Origin: CAILUG01 sp038125665
GTDB taxonomy: Bacteria; Pseudomonadota; Gammaproteobacteria; Pseudomonadales; Pseudohongiellaceae
DNA length: 64,000 nt
Direction: 5' to 3'
Assembly (NCBI GenBank): GCA_038125665.1
Contig: JAYPEI010000002.1
Coordinates: 186,001-250,000, forward strand
Notes under the pieces: generated by a model
Told to the model about the DNA's origin: nothing
What the model saw: the letters and a program-made list of their open reading frames with translations, nothing else
Database searches by the model: none
Translations under genes and position numbers: made by a program
Part shown: positions 19,239-28,740 of the stretch, in pieces
How positions within the stretch are numbered: position 1 is the first letter of the stretch
How the letters are laid out: every line of letters starts with the position of its first letter

Positions 19239-21701
19239 CTAATCTCCCAAGTTGGTGTTTGAAGCCAGGCTTGAAACGTTTGATTTACTGCTATTTGTAC
19301 GCATAAGGAAAGGATAGCTTTCAATGATCCCTAATATGATAGATTGTAAGGAGTAGTTTTCCTTTGAAGCTCCTCTTACAATCCTTCTTACCATAGGTTT
19401 ATCAAGGGGATCAAGCCCCCTGCCCAGTGCATAGATTAGAAGCTTCTCTGTGACCGTGCTTGCAAAAAGCTCTGGGTCGGCAAGGAGGGCCTCTCGTAGC
19501 TGTATTGGTCCATGGATATCTCGACCGTCTAGCAGAGTGCCTGATGAATCTATGGGTAGGCCTTCGCGATTAACCGTTCTCCAAGTTCCATCCACATCAA
19601 AGTTTTCCATGGCGAAGCCAACAGGGTCAATGACATCATGGCAGTGCGCACAGGTGGGGTCGGCTCGGTGGCGTTCAAGTTGCTCTCTAACAGTAGAGGC
19701 ACGTCCTACTGGAGCGCTAGCCTCTAATGCAGGAACATTTGGTGGCGCGGGTGGGGGAGGGTTATTCCAAAGCTCCGATAAGATGAATTTGCCTCTCATA
19801 ATGGGTGAGGTTCTGCTGGTTGCCGAAGTCTGAGTGCTGATACTACCGTGCCCTAAAAGACCGAAGCGATTAGGGTCTGTTACATCAACTTTACGAACTC
19901 TAGATCCGAGCACTCCCGAAATGCCATAGTGTTTGGCGAGTCGCTCGTCCACGAAAGTATATTCAGCGGAGAGTAATTCATGGACAGGTCGATTTTCTCT
20001 TAGCACGTACGCAAAGAGGGACTCTGTTTCTTTCCTCATACTTTGACGTAAGTTGTCATCAAAGTCTGGATACATTGATAAGTCTGGACGAGAAAGTTGG
20101 TCCATGTTTCGTAGATGCAGCCACTGGCCTACAAAGTTTTCGACAAACGAATCAGCCTTTGGATTGTTAAGCATACGAACAACTTGAGATTTTCTCTCTG
20201 TTGAGTCCAACAATGAATCTGTACTTGCTGAGTCAAGCAACTCATCGTCAGGGATGGATGACCAGAGGAAGTAGGAGAGACGAGACGCTAGTTCGTAGGC
20301 ATTAATGGCTTGGTCTGATCCTGGTGCAGTATCAGTTGCATCATTTTCGACCCTAAAAAGGAAGAAGGGACTAACAATTGTTCTGGCTACTCCTGAGCGA
20401 ATGCCTTCGTAGAAATTACCGCCACTGTCTCGTTCACTCTGGTAGAAGGCCATTGGGGCTGCAATGTCAGAATCATTAACTTCACGACGGAAAGCTCGTC
20501 GTGCTAGGTTGGTCAATATTTGACGTGCACAGTTTTCTTCTTCGGAAGCTAAAGCTGGGTCACAAGTGAGTATCTTTTCGCGTGTAGACATCTGGCTGAT
20601 ACCAGAAACATTGTACGGACCCTCAATCATCACTTTTTCAAGTCTTGGATTGCCAGACGTATTGTGAATTTCTAAGGTATCACGGGCAACGGGTTGCCAA
20701 GAATTTTGTTCAGCATTAGGACGCTCACGCCAAGTCCAGATCACTTCATGCGGACCAGCCGTGACTTTTAGCTTGGGTGAAGTAAGTTTCTGATTGACCA
20801 CGGGGATGACATCATTAAATTCCTTCACCGAAATTTCATGTTGTTCCTTGCCCCCTATCTTGCTGGAATAAACAAGATTGCCATCGATATATATGAGGAA
20901 GTCGTGAGGGCGATCATGGCCCTCAATACCAAAATAACCTTCCGCAACTCCCTGTAAAGGACGAGCAGAAAAAGTATATTCGCCATCTGCTGGGAAATAA
21001 TGAGTTTTTGCAATGCCACCTCTAGTCCCAATAGGCATGCCAGCTAGATGTTTGTTTTGTGAAGTATCGAAAGGAATATTATAAGTGATGGCATTAACGG
21101 CAGCCTCTGTATTACCCATAGCCAGATCTGCAATTCGCATACCTACCGTAAGATAGCGATCCAGTAACATGGGTGAAGTTCGTAATAGATCACCAATATT
21201 GTCGAAGCCATAATCTCCTGAGTCTGCCGGTAGCGTCTCGGTTAGGTCAAGATCAATGCCCAGTAAATCACGTATTGAGTTTGTGTACTCGGCTCGGTTT
21301 AGTCTGTGAATGCTGGTAGAACCTGCATAGGGTTTATGAGCTGCTGACTCATCTAGGGCTGCCTCCAAAACAGCCACGAAGTTTTCTCTCTCCTCTCGAC
21401 TTGGCTGAGAATTACGTTTGGGTGGCATAGAATAAATACGCATCTTCCGGAGGATCTCTTCAAAAATACCTGGATCCTTTGTTAAGTCTTTTGGAGAGTA
21501 ATCCTCTAGGGATAAGTTGGCTCTGAATTCAACTATGTTGTGACATTCAGTACAGTACTCATCGACTAATGGCCAAGCCTCTTCTAAGGCAGTTACTGCT
21601 TGTTGATTCTGCTGTGCTTGGGTCTCTAGGACAAAAAACGCGCTAACGCAAGAAAGTTGTGCGAAGAATAGAGCAAACTTCTTTCTTCTAAGATTGGGCA
21701 T
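19239..21701 (-). CDS. DUF1592-family exported cytochrome-like protein (module B)
   Basis: Exported protein of 820 residues. After a signal ending near LETQAQ comes the haem motif CTECH. The DUF1587 segment (IHRLNRAEYTNSIRDLLGID), DUF1595, DUF1592 (ELASRLSYFLWSSIPDDELL), DUF1588 and DUF1585 segments follow. A second motif, CAHCH, precedes IDPVGFAMENFDVDGTWR. The domain order is the same as in the copy at 3456-5879. One base separates it from the ankyrin gene upstream and two from the DUF1552 gene downstream. A periplasmic haem-dependent role is inferred from the two CXXCH sites. Confidence 0.88.
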   Translation of the reverse strand: MPNLRRKKFALFFAQLSCVSAFFVLETQAQQNQQAVTALEEAWPLVDEYCTECHNIVEFRANLSLEDYSPKDLTKDPGIFEEILRKMRIYSMPPKRNSQPSREERENFVAVLEAALDESAAHKPYAGSTSIHRLNRAEYTNSIRDLLGIDLDLTETLPADSGDYGFDNIGDLLRTSPMLLDRYLTVGMRIADLAMGNTEAAVNAITYNIPFDTSQNKHLAGMPIGTRGGIAKTHYFPADGEYTFSARPLQGVAEGYFGIEGHDRPHDFLIYIDGNLVYSSKIGGKEQHEISVKEFNDVIPVVNQKLTSPKLKVTAGPHEVIWTWRERPNAEQNSWQPVARDTLEIHNTSGNPRLEKVMIEGPYNVSGISQMSTREKILTCDPALASEEENCARQILTNLARRAFRREVNDSDIAAPMAFYQSERDSGGNFYEGIRSGVARTIVSPFFLFRVENDATDTAPGSDQAINAYELASRLSYFLWSSIPDDELLDSASTDSLLDSTERKSQVVRMLNNPKADSFVENFVGQWLHLRNMDQLSRPDLSMYPDFDDNLRQSMRKETESLFAYVLRENRPVHELLSAEYTFVDERLAKHYGISGVLGSRVRKVDVTDPNRFGLLGHGSISTQTSATSRTSPIMRGKFILSELWNNPPPPAPPNVPALEASAPVGRASTVREQLERHRADPTCAHCHDVIDPVGFAMENFDVDGTWRTVNREGLPIDSSGTLLDGRDIHGPIQLREALLADPELFASTVTEKLLIYALGRGLDPLDKPMVRRIVRGASKENYSLQSIILGIIESYPFLMRTNSSKSNVSSLASNTNLGD

Positions 21702-21702
21702 C

Positions 21703-23319
21703 CTACTGACCTCTTGCTAGCTGCTGTGAGTGTTCATCTTGTCTAGCTTGGAGCTGGGTATCTTGTAATTCTTCAAGGAGAGCAACAATTTCTTCAGGCC
21801 AGGCGGGCGGTTCCTCAAAATAAAATCCGGGCGTACCGCTAGGCCTAGGCATTTTTCTCACTTGATCGAGTGCGGTTTCTCCTTTGTTATTGGTTTGATC
21901 TAGCTGTGCACCATGTGCCACCAATGCTTTAATGATCGTAGGATTAAGTTCTTTGACTGCGTAGTGCAAGGCAGTATCACCATCTGGGCCAGCAACTGTG
22001 ACATCGGCACCATGGCGCAGTAATAAATCAACAGCCATTTCAGGACTTCGAACACCCTCCTCCCTGTATGGAGGAGGACCATACCTTAGATCATTTGGGC
22101 CACCATCTACACCTACTCCATTGCCACCTCTGATCGCTGCCATCAATGCAGTTCTACTGGCGATGGTTTCTTCACCGTCAATGCCGACGCTGCGTGTTTG
22201 TGACTCTGGTTTCCAGTTGACATCTGCACCGTGTTGTAACATAAGCTCCATACCAGCAATGTCGGCGGCTTCTGCGGCACGATAAAAACCACTGACATTC
22301 ACTTTAACGTCGCAGCACATTGAGGCGTTATGCATTTGACCAATGAATGGTTTATTTGGGTCTGCTCCTTTTTCTAACAATCTTCTGGTTAACTCCAGGG
22401 CGCTCAATTTATTTTCAAAATCATGGCGATAAACTGTGCCATCTTGTGCGCGCCAATCAGTAGTTGCATCACGCATTACTGTTGCGTAATACAGTGAGCC
22501 ATCATTTGCATCAGCACCAAGTTCAAGCATATAGGCTGCGACATCCAGACGATCATTGACTACAGCCAGCATTAAGGGCGTGACTGAATCACCGTTGATG
22601 GGGCTAAGGGCGGCTCCATGTTCGACTAAAAGATCGATCATCTTCAAGTCACCATTGCGAACTGCCCAGTGTAAGGCCGCAAAACCGCCGCTTGTAAAGT
22701 CGGCATTTTTACGTTTGGTCAACTCATTGACTCTAGTTTGTAAGTTTGGATCTGCATCATGATCTAGAAGAAATTTCGCGACATCATGATGGCCAGCTGC
22801 AACTGCCCACATCAAAGCGCTCTGTTGATCAAAAGCTTCTGTTTGATTGACTGGAGCACCATTTTCCAACAGTAGTTTCACTGTGTCTAAGGAACCTGAT
22901 CGAGCACCTGCAAGGAGAACAGGCTCCGAAGTGAGATCATGTGATAAAACTTGAGCTCCTGCTTTGAGTAATAATGACAGTATTTCAGTTTCTCCGTTAC
23001 GTGCAGCCTGTAACAAAGGGCTGATATCAAGGTTATTTGCAATGTTGGGATCGGCTCCAGCCGCTAGTAAAAGAGACGTCATCTCTTCCGAGCTGTTATA
23101 AACAGCCCAAAGAAGTGCTGAACTGCCATCGGGTGAGGTGCTGTTCACAGATGCCTTTGCGGAGTTGTTTTTTTGTAGAGCTTCTAGCTGAGTTTTAAGT
23201 GTATCGGCATCGTTTTGACGAGCGCTATTAATCAAACTGTTATTAGCGAATACAACACTACTTATCAGTGAAGAGCACCCAAAAAATAAAGCGAATAGGA
23301 TTGAACAAAAACGCGACAT
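21703..23319 (-). CDS. Exported ankyrin-repeat protein (module B)
   Basis: Protein of 538 residues with a signal peptide ending near SSVVFA, followed by about ten ankyrin repeats, for example LLLAAGADPNIANNLD, LLLKAGAQVLSHD and LLRHGADVTVAGPDG. As in the module A protein, a non-consensus insert follows the fourth repeat (around LTKRKNADFTSGG), so the two share one ancestral architecture. GAGGGGG about five bases before the ATG is a strong ribosome site. It is the first gene of a tight operon with DUF1592 and DUF1552. A protein-binding scaffold role in the envelope is inferred. Confidence 0.85.
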   Translation of the reverse strand: MSRFCSILFALFFGCSSLISSVVFANNSLINSARQNDADTLKTQLEALQKNNSAKASVNSTSPDGSSALLWAVYNSSEEMTSLLLAAGADPNIANNLDISPLLQAARNGETEILSLLLKAGAQVLSHDLTSEPVLLAGARSGSLDTVKLLLENGAPVNQTEAFDQQSALMWAVAAGHHDVAKFLLDHDADPNLQTRVNELTKRKNADFTSGGFAALHWAVRNGDLKMIDLLVEHGAALSPINGDSVTPLMLAVVNDRLDVAAYMLELGADANDGSLYYATVMRDATTDWRAQDGTVYRHDFENKLSALELTRRLLEKGADPNKPFIGQMHNASMCCDVKVNVSGFYRAAEAADIAGMELMLQHGADVNWKPESQTRSVGIDGEETIASRTALMAAIRGGNGVGVDGGPNDLRYGPPPYREEGVRSPEMAVDLLLRHGADVTVAGPDGDTALHYAVKELNPTIIKALVAHGAQLDQTNNKGETALDQVRKMPRPSGTPGFYFEEPPAWPEEIVALLEELQDTQLQARQDEHSQQLARGQ

Positions 23320-23625
23320 AACTACCCCCTCTGCGATGCCTTAAGGCAGCTTTAGCCAGGGTTGCAGCACTACTTGATGAAGCAGCTGTGGCGAGGCTGC
23401 GTGTCTTCTCTTGCCTGGATTTTTAACCTCGTATGATTGAAGTTTTCAGGCGCAAGTTTTTCGTAATACTTCTTCTTTATTAATATGCCATAGGATTTTT
23501 AAAGTAGGAAGTAATTGTTTGTGGATTTATTAAGATATTTTCTCGATAGATGAAAACTATCATATTGTTTTATAATGATTTTTATCTAGTTTGAGTGCCG
23601 TGTTTCAATAATGACAGGCGGGAGT
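23320..23625. other. Non-coding leader and spacer, possibly structured RNA
   Basis: This 306-base stretch lies upstream of the minus-strand ankyrin operon. Its part next to the gene (about 23330-23425) is richer in G+C than the AT-rich remainder. It holds the palindrome GCCTTAAGGC, a GCAGC/GCTGC pairing and a CCAGG/CCTGG pairing that could enclose them. This suggests a folded 5' leader, but I recognise no known riboswitch. No start codon supports a peptide there. Confidence 0.3.
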
Positions 23626-24525
23626 TCATCTTAATCTTTTGGCTCCAATCACTTTTCTCCTAAGCCAAAGATAAACACCACTTATCAGCAAGAAAGTTGG
23701 TAGCGTACTGGCAAGTACCCATAGCAGGTCTGAAGTGAGCCCCTCACCGAATTGACCAAAGTGCATCTCTTGGAAGAATTGCAGCATGGTTACTAGGAGA
23801 CTCTCAGGATCCCCGGGCTCTATTCCCAAGCTAAAGAGCCAGCTCCGTACAAGAGGGCCCTGTCCGAGTTGAAAACCACTGATTCCCCAAGCTAGAACAA
23901 GAGTGAAGCCCCAGAAACCAAGAAAGCTATGAAGTTGCCAAAGTATGTTATTTTTATTGCGTGGGCTAACGATGAAACTAGACCAAAACCGAGATCGTCC
24001 TCGCCACCAAAGAAATAAACCTGAGACGCTCATCACTACAAAACTCAATGCGGCGTAACCATTAAGACGTCGCCCAGGGAGATCCATAAATAAATCTGCA
24101 TGGACGGAGCCAAGTAGTTCCACCATCTTGATCGGAAAGGGATTAGCTACTCCCTGATCCTTGCCGGTGTACTGATTAAAATAGTGTGGGAAGTATTCTC
24201 CGTCCTTGTTTAGTACGATATAGGTGGCTTCATTTTCATCATAAGCTTCCATGAGAAAACCAAGCTCATAACCTGCATAGACTTCTTGCATAATCTCACG
24301 TAGAGCTTGCCCTGTAAGTGGCTCTGTTTGTGCTGGGTGGTGATCTAGCAGTTTAGGTTCAAACCACCGATAAAAAGGAGGCTTTAGGAGTAAAGCTGTG
24401 CCGCTCAGGCTGATCACTAGTACATATAGACTGAGTAAGATGCCAATCCAAAGATGAATTTGAAATATAATTTTTCTCAGCCAATGTGTTTGGGGCGCCT
24501 TATAAAGCTGTTCCAGGGTATTCAT
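23626..24525 (-). CDS. PepSY-associated membrane protein
   Basis: Inner-membrane protein of 299 residues from ATG 24525. Transmembrane segments lie near IHLWIGILLSLYVLVISLSGTA, in the middle (YAALSFVVMSVSGLFLWWRG), at QLHSFLGFWGFTLVLAWGISG and at the C-terminus. A PepSY-like extracytoplasmic domain lies between the first two. The conserved His in IHLWIG, LGSVHADLF and LHSFLG match the haem-binding or ferric-reductase-like PepSY_TM family, often found with TonB receptors for iron. Here it is a single gene, upstream of which lies a 530-base gap. A role in electron transfer across the inner membrane is plausible. Confidence 0.8.
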   Translation of the reverse strand: MNTLEQLYKAPQTHWLRKIIFQIHLWIGILLSLYVLVISLSGTALLLKPPFYRWFEPKLLDHHPAQTEPLTGQALREIMQEVYAGYELGFLMEAYDENEATYIVLNKDGEYFPHYFNQYTGKDQGVANPFPIKMVELLGSVHADLFMDLPGRRLNGYAALSFVVMSVSGLFLWWRGRSRFWSSFIVSPRNKNNILWQLHSFLGFWGFTLVLAWGISGFQLGQGPLVRSWLFSLGIEPGDPESLLVTMLQFFQEMHFGQFGEGLTSDLLWVLASTLPTFLLISGVYLWLRRKVIGAKRLR

Positions 24526-24528
24526 CAA

Positions 24529-25057
24529 TAAGCTGCTTTTAATGTAATTAATTCTGAGTTAGATACTTAACCACTTCTTCGAGTTCGTTGTTGTTTATTT
24601 ATGTTTATCTTGTCATGGACATACAAAAAAAGTCCTACATGTAAAACAGTGCGAATTAACTCTTCACTTATGTCTTGTCTTTCTGTCAGGATCCCTCCAT
24701 CTCGAAGAGCTTGTGACCTTGCTCTGCTATCGGAGTCATCAATAGAGGAAAATTTTCACAATACGAATGTTAAGAGTTTTTAGCAAGAGTTGTTGCTGGA
24801 AGGAAAGAATATTTACTGAGGTTGATTATTTCTTATAGGTCACGACATAAACCTGTGTTTAGTAATTGTCGGCGCTTAGAAGATCTATTCTTTTTTTGAT
24901 ACTAACCATAATCAATTTTTTTATTTTTTCTGGGACTGAATTTAGCCTCATTATCAACACAATGAAAAGTCCTCAACGATATAACTGAGATTCTGTCGTA
25001 TTCTTAGTTAACACTATGATAATTTAGTATGAAGACTAGACCACAAGGGCGCTGCAT
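24529..25057. other. Intergenic region with no clear gene
   Basis: This AT-rich 529-base stretch lies between two divergent genes. One short plus-strand reading frame (24601-24783) has no ribosome site and an unconvincing composition. I see no confident promoter, hairpin terminator or repeat. Confidence 0.5.
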
Positions 25058-26353
25058 ATGCATCAATCCAGGAAGTTAAAAATTTTTCTAATGGCTGTAT
25101 CAATTATTTGCGCTAGGGGCTTTGGGCAGATACCCATCCCTACCGGCTCTGGGCCAGCGTTCGATGGACAAACAGGTGCCCCAGCGCCTTCTCAGCCATC
25201 TCGCTTTCAGGTGGAAGTCATTACTGAGGATCTCAGTGGTCCATGGTCTCTGGCCTTTCTTCCGGGTGGACATTTCCTATTCACTGATACCACAGGAAGT
25301 ATGCGCACGATTTCTCCTGCAGGTAATGTTTCTGAGCCCATACAAGGGGTCCCTGCTATTAAACGAGTGGCTGCTGAAGGATTACATGATGTCGTTTTAG
25401 ATCCTGAATTTAGTACAAATCGGTATATTTATTTTACTTATCTCGCGCCACCCAAGGGTGAGGAGAGGGACAAAGTGTGGCCGATCACTCACTGGTACGA
25501 AGATGTATGGAATCTTTCACTTGCAGAGAGGCGAGCACTGGATCTTGGTACAGAGCGCATCGCCAGAGCTAAACTCAGCGAAGACTTATCCTCCTTAGAT
25601 GATTTTGAAGTGCTTGCTGAAACACGTACAGAACGTCGTCTTGTGTTTGCGCCAGACGGTACTTTGTTTGGTATAGGTGCTGATGCTTTCAGATTTTATG
25701 ATTCGGAACTCGATACTGTAGAAGGACGTGATTTTCTAGATGAGCCAGATATACCCCGAAATTTCTCTGGTCGTGTAGTTCGCATTAATAAAGATGGAAC
25801 TATTCCCGGTGATAACCCTTGGCTTGGAAGAGCGACAGTTAGTAGGGAGACATTTGCTCATGGTTTAAAAGATCCAGAAGGTGGTGCCATTAATCCATCA
25901 ACAGGAGAGCTGTGGGTCGTGGATCATGGTCCACAAGGTGGAGATGAAATTAACATCATAAAAGCAGGCTCAGACTATGGCTGGCCGAATTATTCCTACG
26001 GAGTCCAGTATGATGCCAGACAATCAGATGGTCGACGGAATGTACCCGTGGGCACTGGGTTGAGTCGCGGGCCTGGTATGACAGAACCTATCTATTACTG
26101 GGTGCCTTCTATAGCTCCTTCAGGTATGGCTTTCTACGATGGTGATCTTTTTCCCGAGTGGCAGGGTAATTTATTTGTTGGAGCCTTGTCAGGCCAGGCA
26201 CTTATCCGACTTGTGCTAGAGGGAGAAAAAGTCGTTGCTGAGGAGCGCCTTCTTGAGTCCTTAGGACAGCGCTTTAGGGAAGTCCGAGTTGGCCCCGAAG
26301 GAGCGCTTTATGTTTTTGCAGGTAACTCTCTACTCAGACTCATCCCTGAGTAA
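25058..26353 (+). CDS. PQQ-type sugar dehydrogenase-like beta-propeller protein
   Basis: Exported protein of 431 residues. After the signal peptide the propeller begins with LSGPWSLAFLPGGHFLFTDT, and LHDVVLDPEFSTNRYIYFTY and WVVDHGPQGGDEINII follow. These are hallmarks of the soluble aldose dehydrogenase (Asd/YliI) and PQQ-GDH-like family, which oxidises sugars or alcohols with bound PQQ. One departure stands out: where family members have a catalytic His a few residues before GRLV or SRLV, this protein reads ETRTERRLVF, and the following GDQ-type turn is GADAF. It may have lost PQQ chemistry or use another residue. The gene stands alone between divergent and convergent neighbours. Confidence 0.82.
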   Translation: MHQSRKLKIFLMAVSIICARGFGQIPIPTGSGPAFDGQTGAPAPSQPSRFQVEVITEDLSGPWSLAFLPGGHFLFTDTTGSMRTISPAGNVSEPIQGVPAIKRVAAEGLHDVVLDPEFSTNRYIYFTYLAPPKGEERDKVWPITHWYEDVWNLSLAERRALDLGTERIARAKLSEDLSSLDDFEVLAETRTERRLVFAPDGTLFGIGADAFRFYDSELDTVEGRDFLDEPDIPRNFSGRVVRINKDGTIPGDNPWLGRATVSRETFAHGLKDPEGGAINPSTGELWVVDHGPQGGDEINIIKAGSDYGWPNYSYGVQYDARQSDGRRNVPVGTGLSRGPGMTEPIYYWVPSIAPSGMAFYDGDLFPEWQGNLFVGALSGQALIRLVLEGEKVVAEERLLESLGQRFREVRVGPEGALYVFAGNSLLRLIPE

Positions 26354-26394
26354 AAAGCGAACAGCATTGACTTCATGATTGAGCAAGCTTCTTT

Positions 26395-28740
26395 TTATGA
26401 GGCCTGCTCTTTCAAAGCAGCTAAGACCTTTTCAGCACGGAAAGGGACGGACCGTAGTCTAAGACCAGTTGCATCGAATATTGCATTGGCAATAGCGGCG
26501 ATCATTGGTTTATGACTAGCTTCACCGGCACCGTAGTGTGGAAGATCTGGTCTGTCAGGTGAGGGGTCTCCATTGACAATGATCACATCAATTGATTCGG
26601 GAGTGTCCGAGTGACGCATAGTAGGGTGTGAGATCCAGTCGGTACTGGTCACTTTCTCTTCGTCGAACTGGACCTCCTCCCACAATGCACGGCTCAGACC
26701 ATGCAGCATGCCACATTCTACTGTGTACTTTAGGTTTGTAGGGTTGATGACCAAGCCACAATCATGAGCACATACGAGTCGTTTGACAAACACTCTTCCT
26801 GTTAGAGTATTCACTTCGGTCTCAGCCATAACAGTGACTACCGTGCCATTACGATAGGTATATGCAACACCTTGACCGAGTAGCACTTCATTGCGAGACG
26901 ACCCCGATGGGGCTGACCCTTGGCCCCAACCAAAACTTTGCGCTGCCGCCTTTAATGTTGCCAGAGAGCGTGCTCTTCGGAAGCGATTGTCTTCCGGCAT
27001 GGCAGTAATTAGCTGCATTCGGAAATCTACTGGGTCTACCTTTGCCGCTGCAGCCATTTCATCAATAAAGGACTCAAAAGCAAAAGTGACTTGCGGACCA
27101 TTAGGGTCTCTCAAATTACCGCAACGAAGTGGGGTTTCCCAGATTTGAGGTAAGCTAACTATATGTCCAGTGAGTTTTTGATTTGGAATTGCATAAAGGA
27201 TATCTGGTGTTGGTGCCGAGCCTGGTGCAGGTGTTGGTGTACGTCTTCCCATCAGTTGAGCAATCAGTACGGTGTTAGGGTCGTTGTACCAGAGGTGATT
27301 ATAGTCTAGCGCACGAGCCTCATATTCAAGTGCGGTTGGCTTGTTTTCATCATCTAAAGCTCCTCGTAAGCGGAACGTGAATGCAGGTCCCTTGGTATCC
27401 CAAGCAGTTTCCTCCGCACGAGACCACTGAACGCGGACGGGTATGCCTAATTCGTGTGCCAGGAAGGCAGCTTCAAAGCCTGCATCATCGGCAGCAGTGC
27501 GGCCATAGACCTGCGGACCATCCATGTACACCACGCGCACTTTCTCACGAGGTAGATTAAGGAACTCTGCCACACCATTGCGTAGACCATAAGTTTTCAT
27601 ATCATTAGAATAAATGGTTAGCTGACCATCAGAGGGATCTGCCATTGCATGAGCAGGCCCAATGGCTGTGTGTCCTTGGAAGGGGACCTCGTAATCAGCT
27701 TCAATTACTCTCGCTGCAGAGGCAAAGGCAGCTTCGGGCTCGCCGTTAACTAAGTCTTGGCCAATGACTGCAGGTTCTTGCTCTCGGATATATGAAAAGA
27801 GCTTTTGTGACGAAGGAAAAGCAGGTTTTGTTGGTTTTTGCCAAGCAACTTTCAAATCACTTGCACCAGCTATTGCTTGTTCTTCACGTTCAAAAACCAC
27901 TGCTAGATAATTTCCACGATGAACAACAGCAACAAAACCCTGTTTTCCAGAGATTGAACTCTCATCCACACTGATTATTTTTGCTCCAGCTACAGGGGGG
28001 CGAACATGTCTAGCATGCACCATGCCCGGTACTGTCATATCCACTGCCCAAGTAAGCGATCCATCTACTTTGGGGGGTATATCGTAACGCTGGATGGATT
28101 GACCTATTAGTTGTAAGTCCTGCACTTTTTTTACATCTGCTTGGCCTTTTGTTGCGTTGATGTTAGCGCCCGAAAGTGTAATATCGAAACGTTTACCTCC
28201 AACTAATTGGGCATAAGTCACTGTACGTGAGGGATCTTGAATGAGATAAATGACACCATTACTTACGTCGAGTTCACCGACATCAACCCCAAATTCCGTG
28301 GATGCTAGCTCCAAAAGAACTCGTCGAGCTTCTGCAGCAGTTCGACGCATCGGCCAACCGTCTACTTCTATGGCATCCGAGCCGCCCGAGCCCCCTTGAT
28401 CTGGTGTGATATCTGTTCTGCCCATCACCAGGATGGTATCGGTATAAGCCATGTCCAACTCATCGGCCATCATTTGCCGAAAAGCAGTACCTGTACCTTG
28501 TCCACCATCGGTTTTGCCCACAAAAAAAGTAGCTGTATTGTCTGGGTGAATGACAATCCAGGTATCCAATTGCAGGTAATCTGGATCGGGATAAGTTCCA
28601 ACACTAGCGGTTTGGGAGAAAACACTTTGTAACGTTCCAGAGCTAATAACTATTGCTCCTGAAGCCAACAAGAATTGCCGACGCGAGCTTGATGGCAGTT
28701 TTTGGCCAAGTACAGAGGCTATGTAAGTAGGGAATTTCAT
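26395..28740 (-). CDS. Molybdenum hydroxylase, large subunit (xanthine dehydrogenase family)
   Basis: Protein of 781 residues with a twin-arginine signal SSRRQFLLASG. The body matches the IorB/aldehyde-oxidase type of molybdopterin cytosine dinucleotide-binding subunits: KTDGGQGTGTAFRQMMADEL, VYMDGPQVYGRTAADDAGFEAAFLA and a C-terminal GAGEASHKPM with the expected catalytic Glu. Such enzymes hydroxylate N-heterocycles or aldehydes with water and pass electrons through [2Fe-2S] clusters. It overlaps the small subunit gene by four bases, so translation is coupled. An upstream cytochrome c gene is the likely electron acceptor. Substrate specificity cannot be told. Confidence 0.9.
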   Translation of the reverse strand: MKFPTYIASVLGQKLPSSSRRQFLLASGAIVISSGTLQSVFSQTASVGTYPDPDYLQLDTWIVIHPDNTATFFVGKTDGGQGTGTAFRQMMADELDMAYTDTILVMGRTDITPDQGGSGGSDAIEVDGWPMRRTAAEARRVLLELASTEFGVDVGELDVSNGVIYLIQDPSRTVTYAQLVGGKRFDITLSGANINATKGQADVKKVQDLQLIGQSIQRYDIPPKVDGSLTWAVDMTVPGMVHARHVRPPVAGAKIISVDESSISGKQGFVAVVHRGNYLAVVFEREEQAIAGASDLKVAWQKPTKPAFPSSQKLFSYIREQEPAVIGQDLVNGEPEAAFASAARVIEADYEVPFQGHTAIGPAHAMADPSDGQLTIYSNDMKTYGLRNGVAEFLNLPREKVRVVYMDGPQVYGRTAADDAGFEAAFLAHELGIPVRVQWSRAEETAWDTKGPAFTFRLRGALDDENKPTALEYEARALDYNHLWYNDPNTVLIAQLMGRRTPTPAPGSAPTPDILYAIPNQKLTGHIVSLPQIWETPLRCGNLRDPNGPQVTFAFESFIDEMAAAAKVDPVDFRMQLITAMPEDNRFRRARSLATLKAAAQSFGWGQGSAPSGSSRNEVLLGQGVAYTYRNGTVVTVMAETEVNTLTGRVFVKRLVCAHDCGLVINPTNLKYTVECGMLHGLSRALWEEVQFDEEKVTSTDWISHPTMRHSDTPESIDVIIVNGDPSPDRPDLPHYGAGEASHKPMIAAIANAIFDATGLRLRSVPFRAEKVLAALKEQAS

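Noticed and set aside
19450..19833. 127-codon plus-strand frame opposite the DUF1592 gene
   Set aside because: Lies entirely inside a well-supported gene on the other strand and is a shadow of its codon pattern.
24601..24783. Short plus-strand reading frame of 60 codons in an intergenic gap
   Set aside because: No ribosome site, no recognisable motif, and a composition like the AT-rich spacer around it.
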